Of a stretch of 64,000 bases of DNA, positions 1-9,360 are shown in pieces. Each line of letters begins with the position of its first letter. The first letter of the stretch is position 1. Below the pieces are notes generated by a model, which saw nothing but the letters and a program-made list of their open reading frames with translations, did no database searches and was not told the origin of the DNA. This stretch comes from Stomoxys calcitrans (lineage: Eukaryota; Arthropoda; Insecta; Diptera; Muscidae), in contig NC_081552.1 of the NCBI RefSeq assembly GCF_963082655.1, positions 197,888,781 through 197,952,780 of the forward strand, read 5' to 3'. Both the position numbers and the translations under genes were made by a program.

Positions 1-118
1 TGCGATGGACCGGCAACGGCATCACAACAACACCAAGCGGTAACGAACTATAGCACGAGCAATGAATTTGGCTGTGGATTCATTGTTAGTTGAATACTAA
101 AACAACTTATCTCCAGCT
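1..118 (+). mobile_element. RTE-like LINE endonuclease fragment
   Basis: This short stub matches the endonuclease region of the larger RTE-like LINE at 439-810. The words around FGCGF and the start of the RRLKHLVSGF-like stretch are recognisable but contain stops. It breaks into Helitron-type repeats at about 119. It is cut by the window edge, so the full extent is unknown. Non-functional. Confidence 0.6.
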
Positions 119-345
119 TTAAGATTAGAAAACGTATCTGATATCCAATTGTCGGACCAAAAGTTTGGGGGACCACCCCAACTCCCAAAACACCCCTTAA
201 TCGGACATAGGGACTCAAATGAAAGGTATTTGCGAGTAAAATACCGACCTGATATCCAAATGTGGGACAAAGTTTCTGGGAGACCAACCCTTCCCCAAAC
301 AGGACTTATTTACTGACCATGCCAATATGGAGCTTCAAGGTACTT
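119..345 (+). repeat. Helitron-type internal repeats (5' flank of LINE copy 1)
   Basis: About two degenerate copies of a roughly 120-bp unit. Each unit has a run like GGGGACCACCCC, then CAATATGG, then CAAATGAAAGGTATTTG, then a GATATCCAA-like step. The same unit fills the Helitron-like elements at 28966-31174 and 58985-60344. The same sequence, inverted, also flanks the second LINE copy at 7505-7800, which marks an inverted duplication. Confidence 0.6.
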
Positions 346-438
346 GAGTGTAGAATACAAATCAGAGAAACAAAGGAATAGTAAAAACGGAACCCCTCAA
401 CGCTGACGACCCACGCAAACGAAAAAAAGGACCATGTT

Positions 439-1195
439 GTGCGGATCTGCACCTGGAATGTCCGCACTCTTTATAGAGAAGGTGCAGTATACGCGCTAGC
501 GGATGTATTAGAGAAGTACAAGGCAGATATTACCGCCTTAGAGGAAGTGCGTTGGACTGGGAATGGCGTCACTACAACACCAAACGGTGAAGAACTATAC
601 TATAGCTGCCATAACACGAGACATGAATTTGGCTGTGGATTTGTGGTTAATCGGAGATTGAAACACCTTGTCTCCGGCTTTACTCCGGTGGATGAGAGGC
701 TAGCCACAATCCGCATAAAAGCCATTTCTTCAATATCAGCCTTATTTGTGCCCATGTCTCCACGAAAGACGGGGCCGAGCAGACCAAGGATATTTTCTAC
801 GAGCGCCTAGTGAGAGAATATGACCGCTGCCCGCCCATTAAAATCGTTCTGGGAGATTTTAATGGGAAGATGGGGAAGGAAGTTATCTTTGGTCCAACAT
901 CGGGAGAATAAAGCTCCCCCGAGATAACGTCCAATAAAGGGATAAGGCTAATAGATTTCGCCGCGGCAAAAAACATGGTAGTTAGTAGCACCAGATTTCA
1001 ACATAAAAATATTCACAAAGTCACATGGCTGCCACCCGATCAAAACACGAGAAACCAAATTGATAACGTTGTGATGCATGGAAGACGTTCATCCAGCGTG
1101 TTAGATGTACAATCGATCCGTGGAGCGAATATAGATTCGGATCACTACCTTGTTGCGGCAAAGGTTCGCCCCCGTTTGAATATGGCGTGAAAAGT
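439..1195 (+). pseudogene. LINE copy 1 AP-endonuclease domain (frameshifted)
   Basis: The endonuclease nicks target DNA to start target-primed reverse transcription. An open stretch from 439 to 810 begins with RICTWNVRTLYREG and includes EEVRWTGNG, which carries the catalytic Glu region. A frameshift near 725 ends the frame. The remainder reappears in another frame at 975-1190, with VVSSTRFQHKNIHKVTW and the terminal SDHYLVAAK motif (catalytic Asp-His). The GDFN motif lies between, in a third frame (about 855-870). At least two frameshifts make it inactive. Confidence 0.8.
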
Positions 1196-1208
1196 ACGAT
1201 CTGACACT

Positions 1209-1641
1209 GCACGTGTTGAGATGGAACAGCTGAAGTCTACTTGGAGGAGAAATGAGACATCACATGAGCCAAAAACAATTCAAATCTCAGATGGTTAGAG
1301 TAGATGAAACTTTGTTGCTCCAGTGCAAGATGGAAGACAAGAAATAGGAAAATTGAAACGAATTAGGATTGGATTGATTTAAGAGGATTTATTTTCGTAG
1401 TCCTACCAGTACAACGGTTGTAAGTGAACAAGAAGGTATGCTAACGAAATTCTATCGGAAGTCATCTTAGTATGATTGTCAAAATTATTCGTTAAGTTGT
1501 TGCTACCGCCGTTGTAGCATAAACTTGTGGCAACGTCTTAGATACATTAGATTGTACTTGAATTGTAATTGGATTTTTGAACGAAGTTTTAGGGATTTAG
1601 GTATGAGAATTTGTTTATGGTATTTTGGCATAAACAGCACG
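1209..1641. mobile_element. Solo LTR (BEL/Pao- or Ty3-like) inserted in the LINE
   Basis: A 423-bp insert (1214-1636) is absent from the two other copies of this LINE in the window. It starts TGTTGAGATGG and ends GCATAAACA, giving the TG...CA termini of a retroviral-type LTR. It is flanked by the 5-bp direct repeat GCACG at 1209-1213 and 1637-1641. The other LINE copies read straight through this point. No coding or internal retrotransposon sequence is present, so it is a solo LTR left by LTR-LTR recombination. The TGTTG start suggests BEL/Pao, but that is only suggestive. Confidence 0.75.
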
Positions 1642-2120
1642 GAAGCTTGACATTGAAAAGCTGAAAACACAACAGATGACAGCCGCATACTCCATTCGAC
1701 TGACGCAACTGCTTGATGAAAGCACTCCTTGTTCCGAAGATATAATGGAGCAGTGGCCATTGCCCACTCCATGAAAAATACCGCGGAATCCATACTTGGG
1801 TACCGGAAGCCTTCCCCAAAAATCCCATGGTACGACCAAGAGTGTCGAAATGCTACTGAAGCCAAGAATACGCCATGCAGAGCAAACCTGCAATCAGTAG
1901 CCAGAAGAAGGAGAGGTATTGGAAGAAAAGGAGATAGGAGAAATGTCTATTCCGCAGAAAGAAAAAGAAAATGGAAAGACGTGAGTATGAGCGAATTGAG
2001 ATGTATAGGAGTTAGAATGAAGTCCGGAAATTCTACCAAAGAATTAAACATCAAACCGATGACTTTAGTGCAGGCCCACCCTCCTGCAGAGACAAAGAAG
2101 CAAATCTGGTAACTGACACA
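1642..2120 (+). pseudogene. LINE copy 1 linker between endonuclease and RT
   Basis: This stretch continues the LINE ORF after the solo LTR. A partial frame at 1729-2112 contains GYRKPSPKIPWYDQECRNAT, which matches the same segment in the copy at 54096-54293. The frame is broken repeatedly. It is basic and rich in Arg/Lys at about 1900-2000 (a RRRGIGRKGDRR-like run), as is usual for this linker. Confidence 0.7.
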
Positions 2121-2126
2121 GATAAT

Positions 2127-2654
2127 ATGCTGAGGATATGGAAAGAACATTTTACCCAACTGCTAGTGTTCGACGATGGCGGGGAAGAGTATACCGCAGA
2201 ACCAATCCCCGATGATGGTATAGAATGTTTACCTCGTGATCAGAATGAGGTCCAAGTAGCAGTGACCCGATTGAAGAACAACAAGGCAGCAGGAGCCCAC
2301 GGGTTACCCGCTGAACTATTTAAGACCGAAGGCATATAAGGTATGGATGATGGTATAGAATGTTTACCTCCTAGTCAAAATGATGTCCTAGTAGCAGTGA
2401 CCCGACTAAAGAACAACAAGGCAGCAGGAGCCGACGGGTTACCCGCTGAACTATTTAAGACCGGAGGCGATACGCTGATAAGGCGTATGCATCAGGTTGT
2501 CTGCGTAATCTGGCTAGAAGTACCAATACCCGATGATTTGAACCCTAGAATACTGTGTCCCGTGCAAAAGAAAGGAGACAAGACGGAATGTGCCAACTAC
2601 AGAGGAATAAGTCTCTTCACTATCGCATACAAGATACCTTCGAGCGTACTGTGA
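2127..2654 (+). pseudogene. LINE copy 1 RT N-terminal region with internal duplication
   Basis: The reverse transcriptase fingers region: MLRIWKEHFTQLL, then VAVTRLKNNKAAGA and GLPAELFKT, then ECANYRGISL. Part of it is present twice in direct orientation: the segment starting at 2211 is repeated at 2346, a 135-bp period, so the KNNKAAGA motif occurs at about 2272 and again at about 2407. The first copy ends in a stop at 2337. The second copy keeps the more canonical GADGLPAELFKTGG. Confidence 0.8.
2211..2480 (+). repeat. 135-bp direct tandem duplication inside the RT sequence
   Basis: Two copies of GATGATGGTATAGAATG... start at 2211 and 2346 and run to GAACTATTTAAGACCG in both. They differ at scattered sites, so the duplication is not brand new. 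Neither of the other LINE copies in the window has it. Confidence 0.85.
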
Positions 2655-3303
2655 GAACGATCAAAACCTAAAGTCAATGAGATAGTTGGGCCCTATCATT
2701 GCAACCTTAGAGCTGGTAAATCCACCCTAGACTAGATATTCACACTGCGCCAAATCCTGGAAAAGACCCGAGAAGGACAAATCAAAACCTACCATCTCTT
2801 TGTTGACTACAAAGCCACCTTCGATACTGCTTTACGTTCAAAGGTATTTCAAGCCATGTCTGAGTTTGGTATCCCTGCAAAATTAATAAGCCTCTGCAGG
2901 ATGACACTTGCTCATACGCGTTCCTCAATAAGAATAGGAAAGAATCTCTCGGAGCCATTTAATAACAAACAAGTTTCAGAAAAGGAGACAGTCTAACGTG
3001 TGATCTCTTTAATATCCTGTTGGAGAAATAATACGAGATGCAGATGTGAATAGATATGGCACACTAATCACAAGAGAACACATGTTACTTGCCTATGCGG
3101 ACGACATCGATTTCCTGGGTCGTTCACAGGAAGTATCAACTGAAGCCTTTGAAAGAATCGAAAAAGAGTCAGTGAAAATGGATCTGGCAGTAAATGGAGT
3201 TAAGAGGAAATGGATGGTACAACCGATCAGAAAGTTGGGAATCACACTTTTGAGATTGTCAGCAACTTTTTCGACCTCGGCACCGCCTGACCGAAACAAA
3301 TGA
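2655..3303 (+). pseudogene. LINE copy 1 RT catalytic region
   Basis: The palm domain. The catalytic YADD box is intact at 3094-3105, within LLAYADDIDFLGRS, followed by the thumb-like VNGVKRKWMV. Upstream, the equivalent of RQGDSLSC is frameshifted (2975-3000). Only the stretch 3046-3303 stays open. It is inactive because the motifs are in different frames. Confidence 0.8.
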
Positions 3304-3890
3304 CACCAGTTTTGAGATAAAGCGAAGAATAATACTGGCAAACAGATGCTAATTTGGACTAAGTAAGCAGTTTATTGTGGAAACAAGGCCAACTCTCGAC
3401 AGGCGAAGATTATTCTATACAAGACGGGTTATACTTATTCTACCCATGTTGTTATATGGTTCTGAAGCATGGGTACTTGTGAAAGCAGTTGAAGCAGTGC
3501 TTGGAGTATTTGAGAGAAAGATTCTTCGTTAAATATATGGACCAGTTTGCGTTAATGGAGAATTTAGGCGACGTATGAACCACGAGCTGTATGAGCTGTA
3601 TGACGACGATAGCATAGTTGAACGTATCAAAATACATTGGCTGCGTTGGCTAGGTCATGTTGTCAGAATGGATGAAGAAGTTCCAGCAAAGAAGTCTTTT
3701 GAAAGCAAACACGGTGGTACACGCAAATCGGGAAGACCAAAAGCCCCATGGAAAGATCAAGTAGTGGGAGACACTTCGAAGCATGGTGTCACAGATTATA
3801 GAAAGGGCACTGAAGACCGAGGCGCTTGGAACGTTATTCTAAGTTCGGCTAGAGGAACATATATTCTGTTATAGCTAATTAAAGTAAAGT
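3304..3890 (+). pseudogene. LINE copy 1 C-terminal domain and 3' end
   Basis: It contains LLYGSEAWVL (about 3450) in a broken frame. An open stretch at 3575-3874 has RIKIHWLRWLGHVVRMDEE and GRPKAPWKDQVVGD, the conserved C-terminal signature of this LINE class. It ends in a stop at 3872-3874 and a short TAAAG-rich tail. Nothing downstream belongs to the LINE. Confidence 0.75.
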
Positions 3891-4359
3891 AACATAAAGT
3901 TCTAATACCCTGTACCACGCAGGTGTAGGATATTATTACCCAGGTTAAACAATTACATTCCATCCCCCTTAATGTATCTAAGACTAAATTTATTGCGTCT
4001 TAAAGCAGTAAATACTTGAAACGCAAAAGAAAATATTTGCATAGCTCACATGCAAAACATAGACTATTTTCGTTCACTTTATCTCTTTGCCACTAAAGTT
4101 GTAGGTTGTAAAACTCATAAAAACGCTGTAAGATTATGTTGTTGAACAAAACGCTCTGTCTTATTGCATCGTAAAATTTCCAGCATTGAGTTAAGATACT
4201 TAGTAGTACATAAAGGCACAGTGGGTGCAAATAGAAGACATTTTGTTACATTGTTTCTTTGATATATGGACCTGACATATTAGATCGCAGATTGGCTAGC
4301 ACCAATGCTGACTCAAAACAGTCGAAAGGTCTGGACATCAGACTTTTCTTTATAGATGG
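3891..4359. other. Non-coding gap between the inverted arms
   Basis: AT-rich. It opens with a short dispersed motif, AATACCCTGTACCAC (about 3902), which occurs in reverse complement near 38845. No ORF, RNA gene or other repeat is recognised in the rest. Confidence 0.5.
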
Positions 4360-4550
4360 CTAGCTGAAACGGGCCCGCTCCGATGCGCCGTCTTTTACTC
4401 AATATGGAGCAAAAATTTTCTTTTGAATATCTATTTTCGACAATTAAAGAGCTTTTAGTGAAATGCCATTCTACAAAAATAGTATATCGCTTGACAAACA
4501 GTTCAACAATATAAGTGCCTATATCTGAATCTCCACATCTGCATATCAGA
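4360..4550 (-). mobile_element. Helitron 3'-end fragment
   Basis: Read on the minus strand, this ends in a GC-rich hairpin-like tip followed by CAGCTAG at 4360-4366. It then matches, in order, the 3'-terminal 180 bp of the elements at 31000-31174 and 58985-59160. Shared words are GGAGCAAAA, GAATATCTATTTTC and AGTATATCGCTTGAC. Only the 3' tail is present; the array body and 5' end are missing. Confidence 0.7.
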
Positions 4551-4590
4551 TTTGTATTACTTTATTTTAATTGGCTATGACAGAACATTT

Positions 4591-4630
4591 GTTCCACTAG
4601 CTGAACGTAGAAGCGTTCAGCTAGTGGAAC
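4591..4630. repeat. Perfect 17-bp hairpin between LINE copy 2 and the Helitron tail
   Basis: Arms at 4591-4607 and 4614-4630 are exact reverse complements with a 6-nt loop (TAGAAG). Each arm contains CTAGCTGAAC or its complement, which is the Helitron terminal tip seen at 4360. It sits exactly at the 3' boundary of LINE copy 2. Confidence 0.9.
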
Positions 4631-5090
4631 CAAGCGCCTGTATCTTCTGCTCTCATTCTAAAATCTCTGACACCAAGTTTCTAGGTGTCTCCCACCACAT
4701 GATCTTTCCGCCGGGCTTTTGGTCTTCCCAGCTTGGGTGTACCACCGTGTTTGCCTTCAAAAGACTTCTTTGCTGGAGTTTCTTCATCCATTCTGACAAC
4801 ATGAACTAGCCAACGCAGCCATTGTATTTTGATGAGTGTAACTATGCTATTGTCGTTATACAGCTCGTGGTTCATACGTCACCTATATTCTACATTAACG
4901 CAAACTGTAGTCCATATATTATACGAAGAATCTTTCTCTCAAATACTCCAAGCACTGCCTCATCTGCTTTCACAAGTACCCATGCTTCAGAACCATATAA
5001 CAGCACGGGTAGTATCAGTGTCTTGTATAGTGTAATCTTCGTCTGTCGAGAGGTGGCCTTGTTTCTAAACTGCTTACTTAGTCCAAAGTA
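4631..5090 (-). pseudogene. LINE copy 2 C-terminal domain
   Basis: An open stretch on the minus strand (4681-4875) encodes MNHELYNDNSIVTLIKIQWL, then WLVHVVRMDEE and GRPKARRKDHVVGD. This is the same C-terminal signature as copy 1, with LG to LV at the WLGHV motif. Frame breaks separate it from the RT catalytic part. It ends next to the 17-bp hairpin. Confidence 0.75.
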
Positions 5091-5700
5091 TCATCTGTGT
5101 GGCATTATTATTCTTCGCTTAATCTCAAGTTTGGTGTCATTAGTTTCGGTTACGGCGTTGCCGAGGTAGATAAAGTTACTGACTGTCTCAAAGTTGTGGT
5201 TCCCAACATTCTCCATTTTCTTTATCTGGTCGGTTGTGCAAGGCCTTTTGGGAGTTGAAACCATCCATTTCGTCTTATCTCCATTTACTGTCAGACCCAT
5301 TTTCACTGATTTTCTTTTGATTCTTTCAAAGGCTGCAGTTACTACTTCCGGTGAGCGACCTATGATGTCGATGTCGTCGGCATATGCGAGCAGCATGTGT
5401 TCTCTTGTGATTAGTGTGTCATATCTATTCACATCTGCATCTCGTATAATCTTCTCCAGCAGGATATTAAAGGGCTCACACGATAGGCTATCTCCTTGTC
5501 TAAAACCTCGTTTGGTATTTAATGGCTCCGAGAGATTCTTTCCTTTTCTTACTGAGGAAAGCGTATCAGCAAGTGTCATCCTGCAGAGTGTTATTATTTT
5601 GCCGGGATACCAAACTCAGACATGGCTTGAAATACCTTTGAACGTAAAGGAGTATCGAAATCATGATTGATTTGTTCTTTTCGGGTCTTTTCTAGTATTT
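5091..5700 (-). pseudogene. LINE copy 2 RT catalytic domain, longest intact RT stretch
   Basis: A 162-codon open stretch (5579 down to 5091) holds consecutive RT blocks: RQGDSLSCEPFNILLEKIIR, then LLAYADDIDIIGRSPEV with the catalytic YADD at 5384-5373, then LTVNGDKTKWMV, then NHNFETVSNFIYLGNAVTE. These match the palm, primer-grip and thumb order of LINE reverse transcriptases. It has no upstream continuity, since the preceding region is frameshifted, so it is a pseudogene fragment. Confidence 0.85.
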
Positions 5701-5716
5701 GGCGCAGTATGAATAT

Positions 5717-6150
5717 CTAGTCTAGGGTGGATTTACCAGATCTAAAGCCGCATTGATAGGGCCCAATTATATCATTGACTTTAGGTCTTTCACTCAGTAC
5801 GCTCGAGAGTATCTTGTATGCGATGGCGAGAGGACTTATTCCTCTGTAGTTGGCACATTCCGTCTTGTCTCCTTTCTTGTGTACGAGACATAGTATGCTG
5901 AGGTTCCAATCATCGGGTATGCGTTGTTCTAGCCACATTGCGCAGATAAGCTGATGCATACGCCTTATCAGAGTATCGCCTCCGGTCTTAAATAGTTCAG
6001 GGGGTAACCCGTGGTCTCCTGCTGCCTTGTTGTTCTTTAGTCGGGTCACTGCTACTTGGACCTCATTCTGACTAGGAGGTAAACATTCGATACCATCATC
6101 AGGGATTGCTTCTGCGGTTTCCTCTTAGCCGCCAACATCGGACACTAGCA
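5717..6150 (-). pseudogene. LINE copy 2 RT N-terminal region
   Basis: The minus-strand stretch from 6049 down to 5717 encodes TRLKNNKAAGDHGLPPELFK, then RRMHQLICAMWLEQRIPDDW, CANYRGISPLAIAYKILSSV and IIGPYQCGFRSGKSTLD. The last block includes the conserved GFR.G.ST RT motif. A stop or frameshift separates it from the catalytic domain. Confidence 0.8.
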
Positions 6151-6789
6151 GTTGGGTAAAATGTTCTTTCCATATCCTCAGCATGTTATCTGTGTCAGTA
6201 ACCAGATTTCCTTCTTTGTCTCTGCAGGAGGATGTGCCTGCACCAAAGCCATCGGTTTGATGTTTAATTCTTTGGTAGAATTTCCGGACTTCATTCTAAC
6301 TCCTGTACATCTCAATTCGCTCACACTCACGTCTTTCCATTTCCTTTTTCTTTCTGCGGAGTAGATGCTTCTTCTCCGTCCTTTTCTCCCGATACCTCTC
6401 CTTCATCTGGCGCGTTGCTACTGATTACAGGGTTGCTCTATATGCCGCATTCTAGGAATCAGTAGCATCTCGACACTCTTGGTCGTACCATGGGTTTATT
6501 GGAGGAGGCTTCCGTTACCCAAGTATGGATTCCGCAGCATTTTTCATGGAGTGGGCAATAGTTTGCCACTGCGCCATTATATCTTCGGATCAAGGAGTGC
6601 TTTCATCAAGCAGTTGGGTCAGTCGAGTGGAGTATGCCGCTGCCATCGGTTGTGTTTGCAGCTTTTAAATGTCCAGCTTCCGTGGAGTGTCAAATCGTAC
6701 TTTCCTTGCCATTTTCAAACGAGTAATCCGAATCTATATTCGCTCCACGGTATATCTAACACGCTGGATGAATGCCTTCCATCTATCAC
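6151..6789 (-). pseudogene. LINE copy 2 linker region
   Basis: Minus-strand remnants of the region between endonuclease and RT. They include the counterpart of the PWYDQECR segment (around 6470-6490) and a basic stretch. No long open frame remains. It is recognised by alignment to copies 1 and 3. Confidence 0.65.
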
Positions 6790-7508
6790 AACGTGATCAA
6801 TTTAGTTCCACGTGTTTTGATCGTTACAGCCATGTGGCTTTGTGAATATTTTTATATTGAAATCTGGTGCTACTAACTACCATGTTTTTTGCCGCGGCGA
6901 ACTCTATCAGCCTCAACCCATTACTGGACGTTATCTCGTGGAGGCTAAACATTCCGCTTGTTGGACCAAAAATATATTCCTTCTCTATCTTCGCATTAAA
7001 ATCTCCCAGAACGGTCATATTCTCTCTCTAAGCGCTCGTAAAAAATATTCTTGGTCTGCTTGTCCTTGTATTCCGTCGGGGCATGGACCCAGGTAAGGTT
7101 GATGTTGAAAAATTTGGCTTTTATGCGGATTGTGGCTAGCCTCTCATCCACCGGAGTAAAGCCGGAGACAATGTGTTTCAATCTCCGATTAACCACAAAT
7201 CTACAGCCCAATTCATGTCTCGTGTTATGGCAGCTATAGTATAGTTCTTCACCGTTTGGTGTTGTAGTGACGCCATTCCCAGTCCAACGCACTTCCTATA
7301 AGGCGGTAATATCTGCCTTGTACTTCTCTAATACATCCGCTAGCGCGTATACTGCACCTTCTCTATAAAGAGTGCGGACATTCCAGGTGCAGATCCGCAA
7401 ATCGTGGTCCTTTTTTTCGTTTACGTGGGTCGTCAACTTGGGGGGGGGGGGGGGGGGGGGTCCGTTTTTACTATTCTTTTGTTTCTCAGATTTGTATTCT
7501 GCACTCAA
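6790..7508 (-). pseudogene. LINE copy 2 AP-endonuclease domain
   Basis: Three overlapping minus-strand frames cover the domain: 7508-7296 with RICTWNVRTLYREGAVYALA, 7292-6996 with MRWTGNGVTTTPNGEELYYS and FINLTWVHAP-like text, and 7018-6824 with TVLGDFNAKIEKE, which retains the GDFNAKI catalytic box. At least two frame breaks. The 21-nt G run at 7440 lies just upstream of the first frame's coding signature. Confidence 0.8.
7440..7460. repeat. 21-nt poly-G run
   Basis: An uninterrupted run of 21 G on the plus strand (poly-C on the LINE sense strand). The same LINE position holds 7 G in copy 3 (about 55185) and no comparable run in copy 1, so it has expanded by slippage. It is also a place where assembly or sequencing error is likely. 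Confidence 0.95.
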
Positions 7509-8119
7509 GTACCTTGAAGCTCCATATTGCTATGGTCAGTAAATAAGTCCTGTTTGGGGAAGAGTTGGTCTCCCAGAATCTTGGTCCCACATTTGGATAT
7601 CAGGTCGGTATTTTACTCGCAAATAGCTTTCATTTGAGTCCCCTATCGCCATGGTCGGGGAATATGTCCGATTAAGGGGTGTTTTGGGGGTTGGGGTGGT
7701 CCCCTAAACTTTTGGTCCGACAATTGGATATCAGATACGTTTTCTAATCTTAAATACCTTTCATATGAGTCCCATATTGTCGTGATTGGTTTAAATATAT
7801 ATTTGGTAAGTTTTGGGGGTGGGGCGGCCCCCCTAGGTGCCCCCATCCGAAATTTGGATACCAAATTTTTGTTTTTAGGTAACTATAAGAGATCACACAA
7901 AGATTGGGTAAAATCGCAACACCTATTTCCGACATCAGGCGTTTCTGAAATTTAGGATAAGGGGGAGGGTCCGCCCCCCCCTTCAGATATCAAAAATATA
8001 GTACCCTGTTTTCACCACGAAAACTTCTGTGAAATTTCAAGAAAATCGGTTCAGCCGTTTCTGAGTCTATAAGGAACCCACAAACGAACACAAATTGATT
8101 TTTATATATAAGATGATGA
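7509..8119 (-). mobile_element. Helitron-like 5' end and internal repeats
   Basis: Read on the minus strand, this starts TCATCATCTTATATATAAAA at 8119, then reads CAATTTGTGTTCG, TATAGACTCAGAAACGGCTG and AACCGATTTTCTTGAAATTT. This 5' leader is also seen at 28966, 50303 and 60344. It is followed by about three units of the roughly 120-bp internal repeat. The 3' part is cut off by LINE copy 2. No Rep/helicase coding is seen, so it is non-autonomous. Confidence 0.7.
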
Positions 8120-9030
8120 AAACCTAGTCTTGACAGATGCAATCACATGGCATCGGGGAAAGTATTGGGGGTCTACTCGTCTACTTTAAATTTTCTTCTA
8201 TTATTACGAATGTCAGAGATTCTTGAAGATGATTTGCCATAACATTACCGCTTTCGATTTTAACTTTTTTTTTGTCAATAGCATGGCTACACTTAGAAAA
8301 CCTTGAATCAAGGCAATTATGTTAAAGCAACGCCTAATTTAATCTCCATTATAAGAACAAATATTTAACTACAGCCATCGCACCAACAGTTCTTCGATGA
8401 TGGTTTGTATCAACCAAGTGCCAAGCTATGCATCAATCAATTCTGAAAATTTCATTCACTGTCCAGAAAATGCGGTCAATTTCCTTACATCGGCCACAAA
8501 TGAAGTGGGTTTCCTTCGTATTATTTACCAGCATCAGTTTCATCTCAACCATGAAGCAATTAAGCGACTTACATTGGCAATCAAACTTCATATGACCTTG
8601 TCGTGTGGCAGTAGCTACGACAACGTAAATTGTAATGAACCAAGAAAGTCGTTAAACAATAGGACACAAAGTCTATATTCCTAATTAGTATTGGGCGTTT
8701 CTTTATTTGTTTGCAAACTTGTAATAAAACTTCTATTAAACCCACAAAGTGGGATTTCTATTGCCAAGATAAGGATCTTCCAAAGAATGAGGGTGTTGTA
8801 GAAAAGAAAAAAACTAGAAATAGATTTTTTTATTGACTTACAATGGCTATTCTAAAAAACTTTGAAAAAATTACCAAGATTGTCATTTTTTAAAAGGCCA
8901 CCTAAGTTTAATTCACATACCAACATTTTAGTCAAATCTATGAAATTTGAGACTTCCTGGGCCTCTAGAATTCAAATCCAGGTATCATATGCACCTGGCT
9001 GATATAGATGAGTGAGTCATATGAGCCCAT
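8120..9030. other. Repeat-poor stretch, no recognised gene
   Basis: AT-rich DNA with no match to the repeat families of this window. A 95-codon open frame lies at 8397-8684 (+), with an AATAAA at about 8726. Its protein matches no family I recognise, and its length is within chance expectation. No splice-flanked exon stands out. Confidence 0.4.
8397..8684 (+). CDS. Unrecognised 95-aa open frame
   Basis: Begins MMVCINQVPSYASINSEN and ends before a stop at 8682-8684. A polyadenylation-like AATAAA follows at about 8726. No signal peptide, membrane segment or motif is evident. It is listed only because it lies in repeat-poor DNA and has both a start codon and a polyA-like signal. It is probably fortuitous. 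Confidence 0.12.
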   Translation: MMVCINQVPSYASINSENFIHCPENAVNFLTSATNEVGFLRIIYQHQFHLNHEAIKRLTLAIKLHMTLSCGSSYDNVNCNEPRKSLNNRTQSLYS

Positions 9031-9034
9031 GAAC

Positions 9035-9350
9035 ATGAATGTAGTCCTTGGAGAACGACCGCCTGAAGAAATTCACCTAACTCGGTAAACCAGAATGGTT
9101 CTGACTCAATTCCGTTCCAGCAGATGCAGTCTCCTCAACTCCTACAGAGCAATGATTGATGCCGACATGCAAGATGTATGTCCCGATTGTGAACAGAGAC
9201 CACATGAGAAACGTCGCCTGTTTAACTGCCCAGCCAAACCACTAGACTCAGAGCCAGATCCCTCTGGACGCACCTCATTTTAGTCGCCGAGTTCCTGGAT
9301 CTCGACAATCAACAGAATCAAGCAGACAAAAGAAAGAACACAATAAACTG
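9035..9350 (+). pseudogene. 3' end of a jockey/I-type LINE (zinc-knuckle tail)
   Basis: The open stretch 9095-9283 encodes QFRSSRCSLLNSYRAMIDAD, then VCPDCEQRPHEKRRLFNCPA. The C..C...H...C pattern is the zinc-knuckle typical of the C-terminus of jockey/I-group LINE ORF2s. The frame then shifts: VAEFLDLDN continues at about 9283-9310 in another frame. It ends near AATAAACTGCTACAACAACA at 9341. Only this tail is present. Confidence 0.7.
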
Positions 9351-9360
9351 CTACAACAAC

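Larger units (their letters stand above)
346..3890 (+). mobile_element. RTE-like (BovB-like) non-LTR retrotransposon, degraded copy 1
   Basis: A single LINE ORF broken by frameshifts, stops, a solo LTR and an internal duplication. Order: AP endonuclease (439-1195), linker (1642-2120), reverse transcriptase (2127-3300), and a C-terminal domain ending in the WLGHVVRMD and GRPKAPWKD motifs (3575-3874). These C-terminal words and the CTWNVRTL endonuclease start are typical of RTE/BovB-type elements; the clade assignment is from motif memory. The 3' end runs into short TAAAG-type repeats near 3880. It is truncated at its 5' end at about 346, at the same place as the inverted copy at 4631-7508. Dead element. 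Confidence 0.85.
4631..7508 (-). mobile_element. RTE-like LINE, degraded copy 2 (inverted relative to copy 1)
   Basis: Same element as 346-3890 on the opposite strand. It has no solo LTR and no 135-bp duplication. From right to left: endonuclease (about 6790-7450), linker (6150-6790), RT N-terminal part (5717-6120), RT catalytic part (5091-5700) and C-terminal domain (4631-5090). The 5' end is truncated at the same LINE position as copy 1 and joins the same Helitron-type repeat. It has the best-preserved RT of the three copies but still carries frameshifts and stops. Confidence 0.85.

Noticed and set aside
8397..8684. Possible small host gene
   Set aside because: Only a start codon and an AATAAA support it; there is no homology or codon signal that I can judge. 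Kept as a very low confidence feature.
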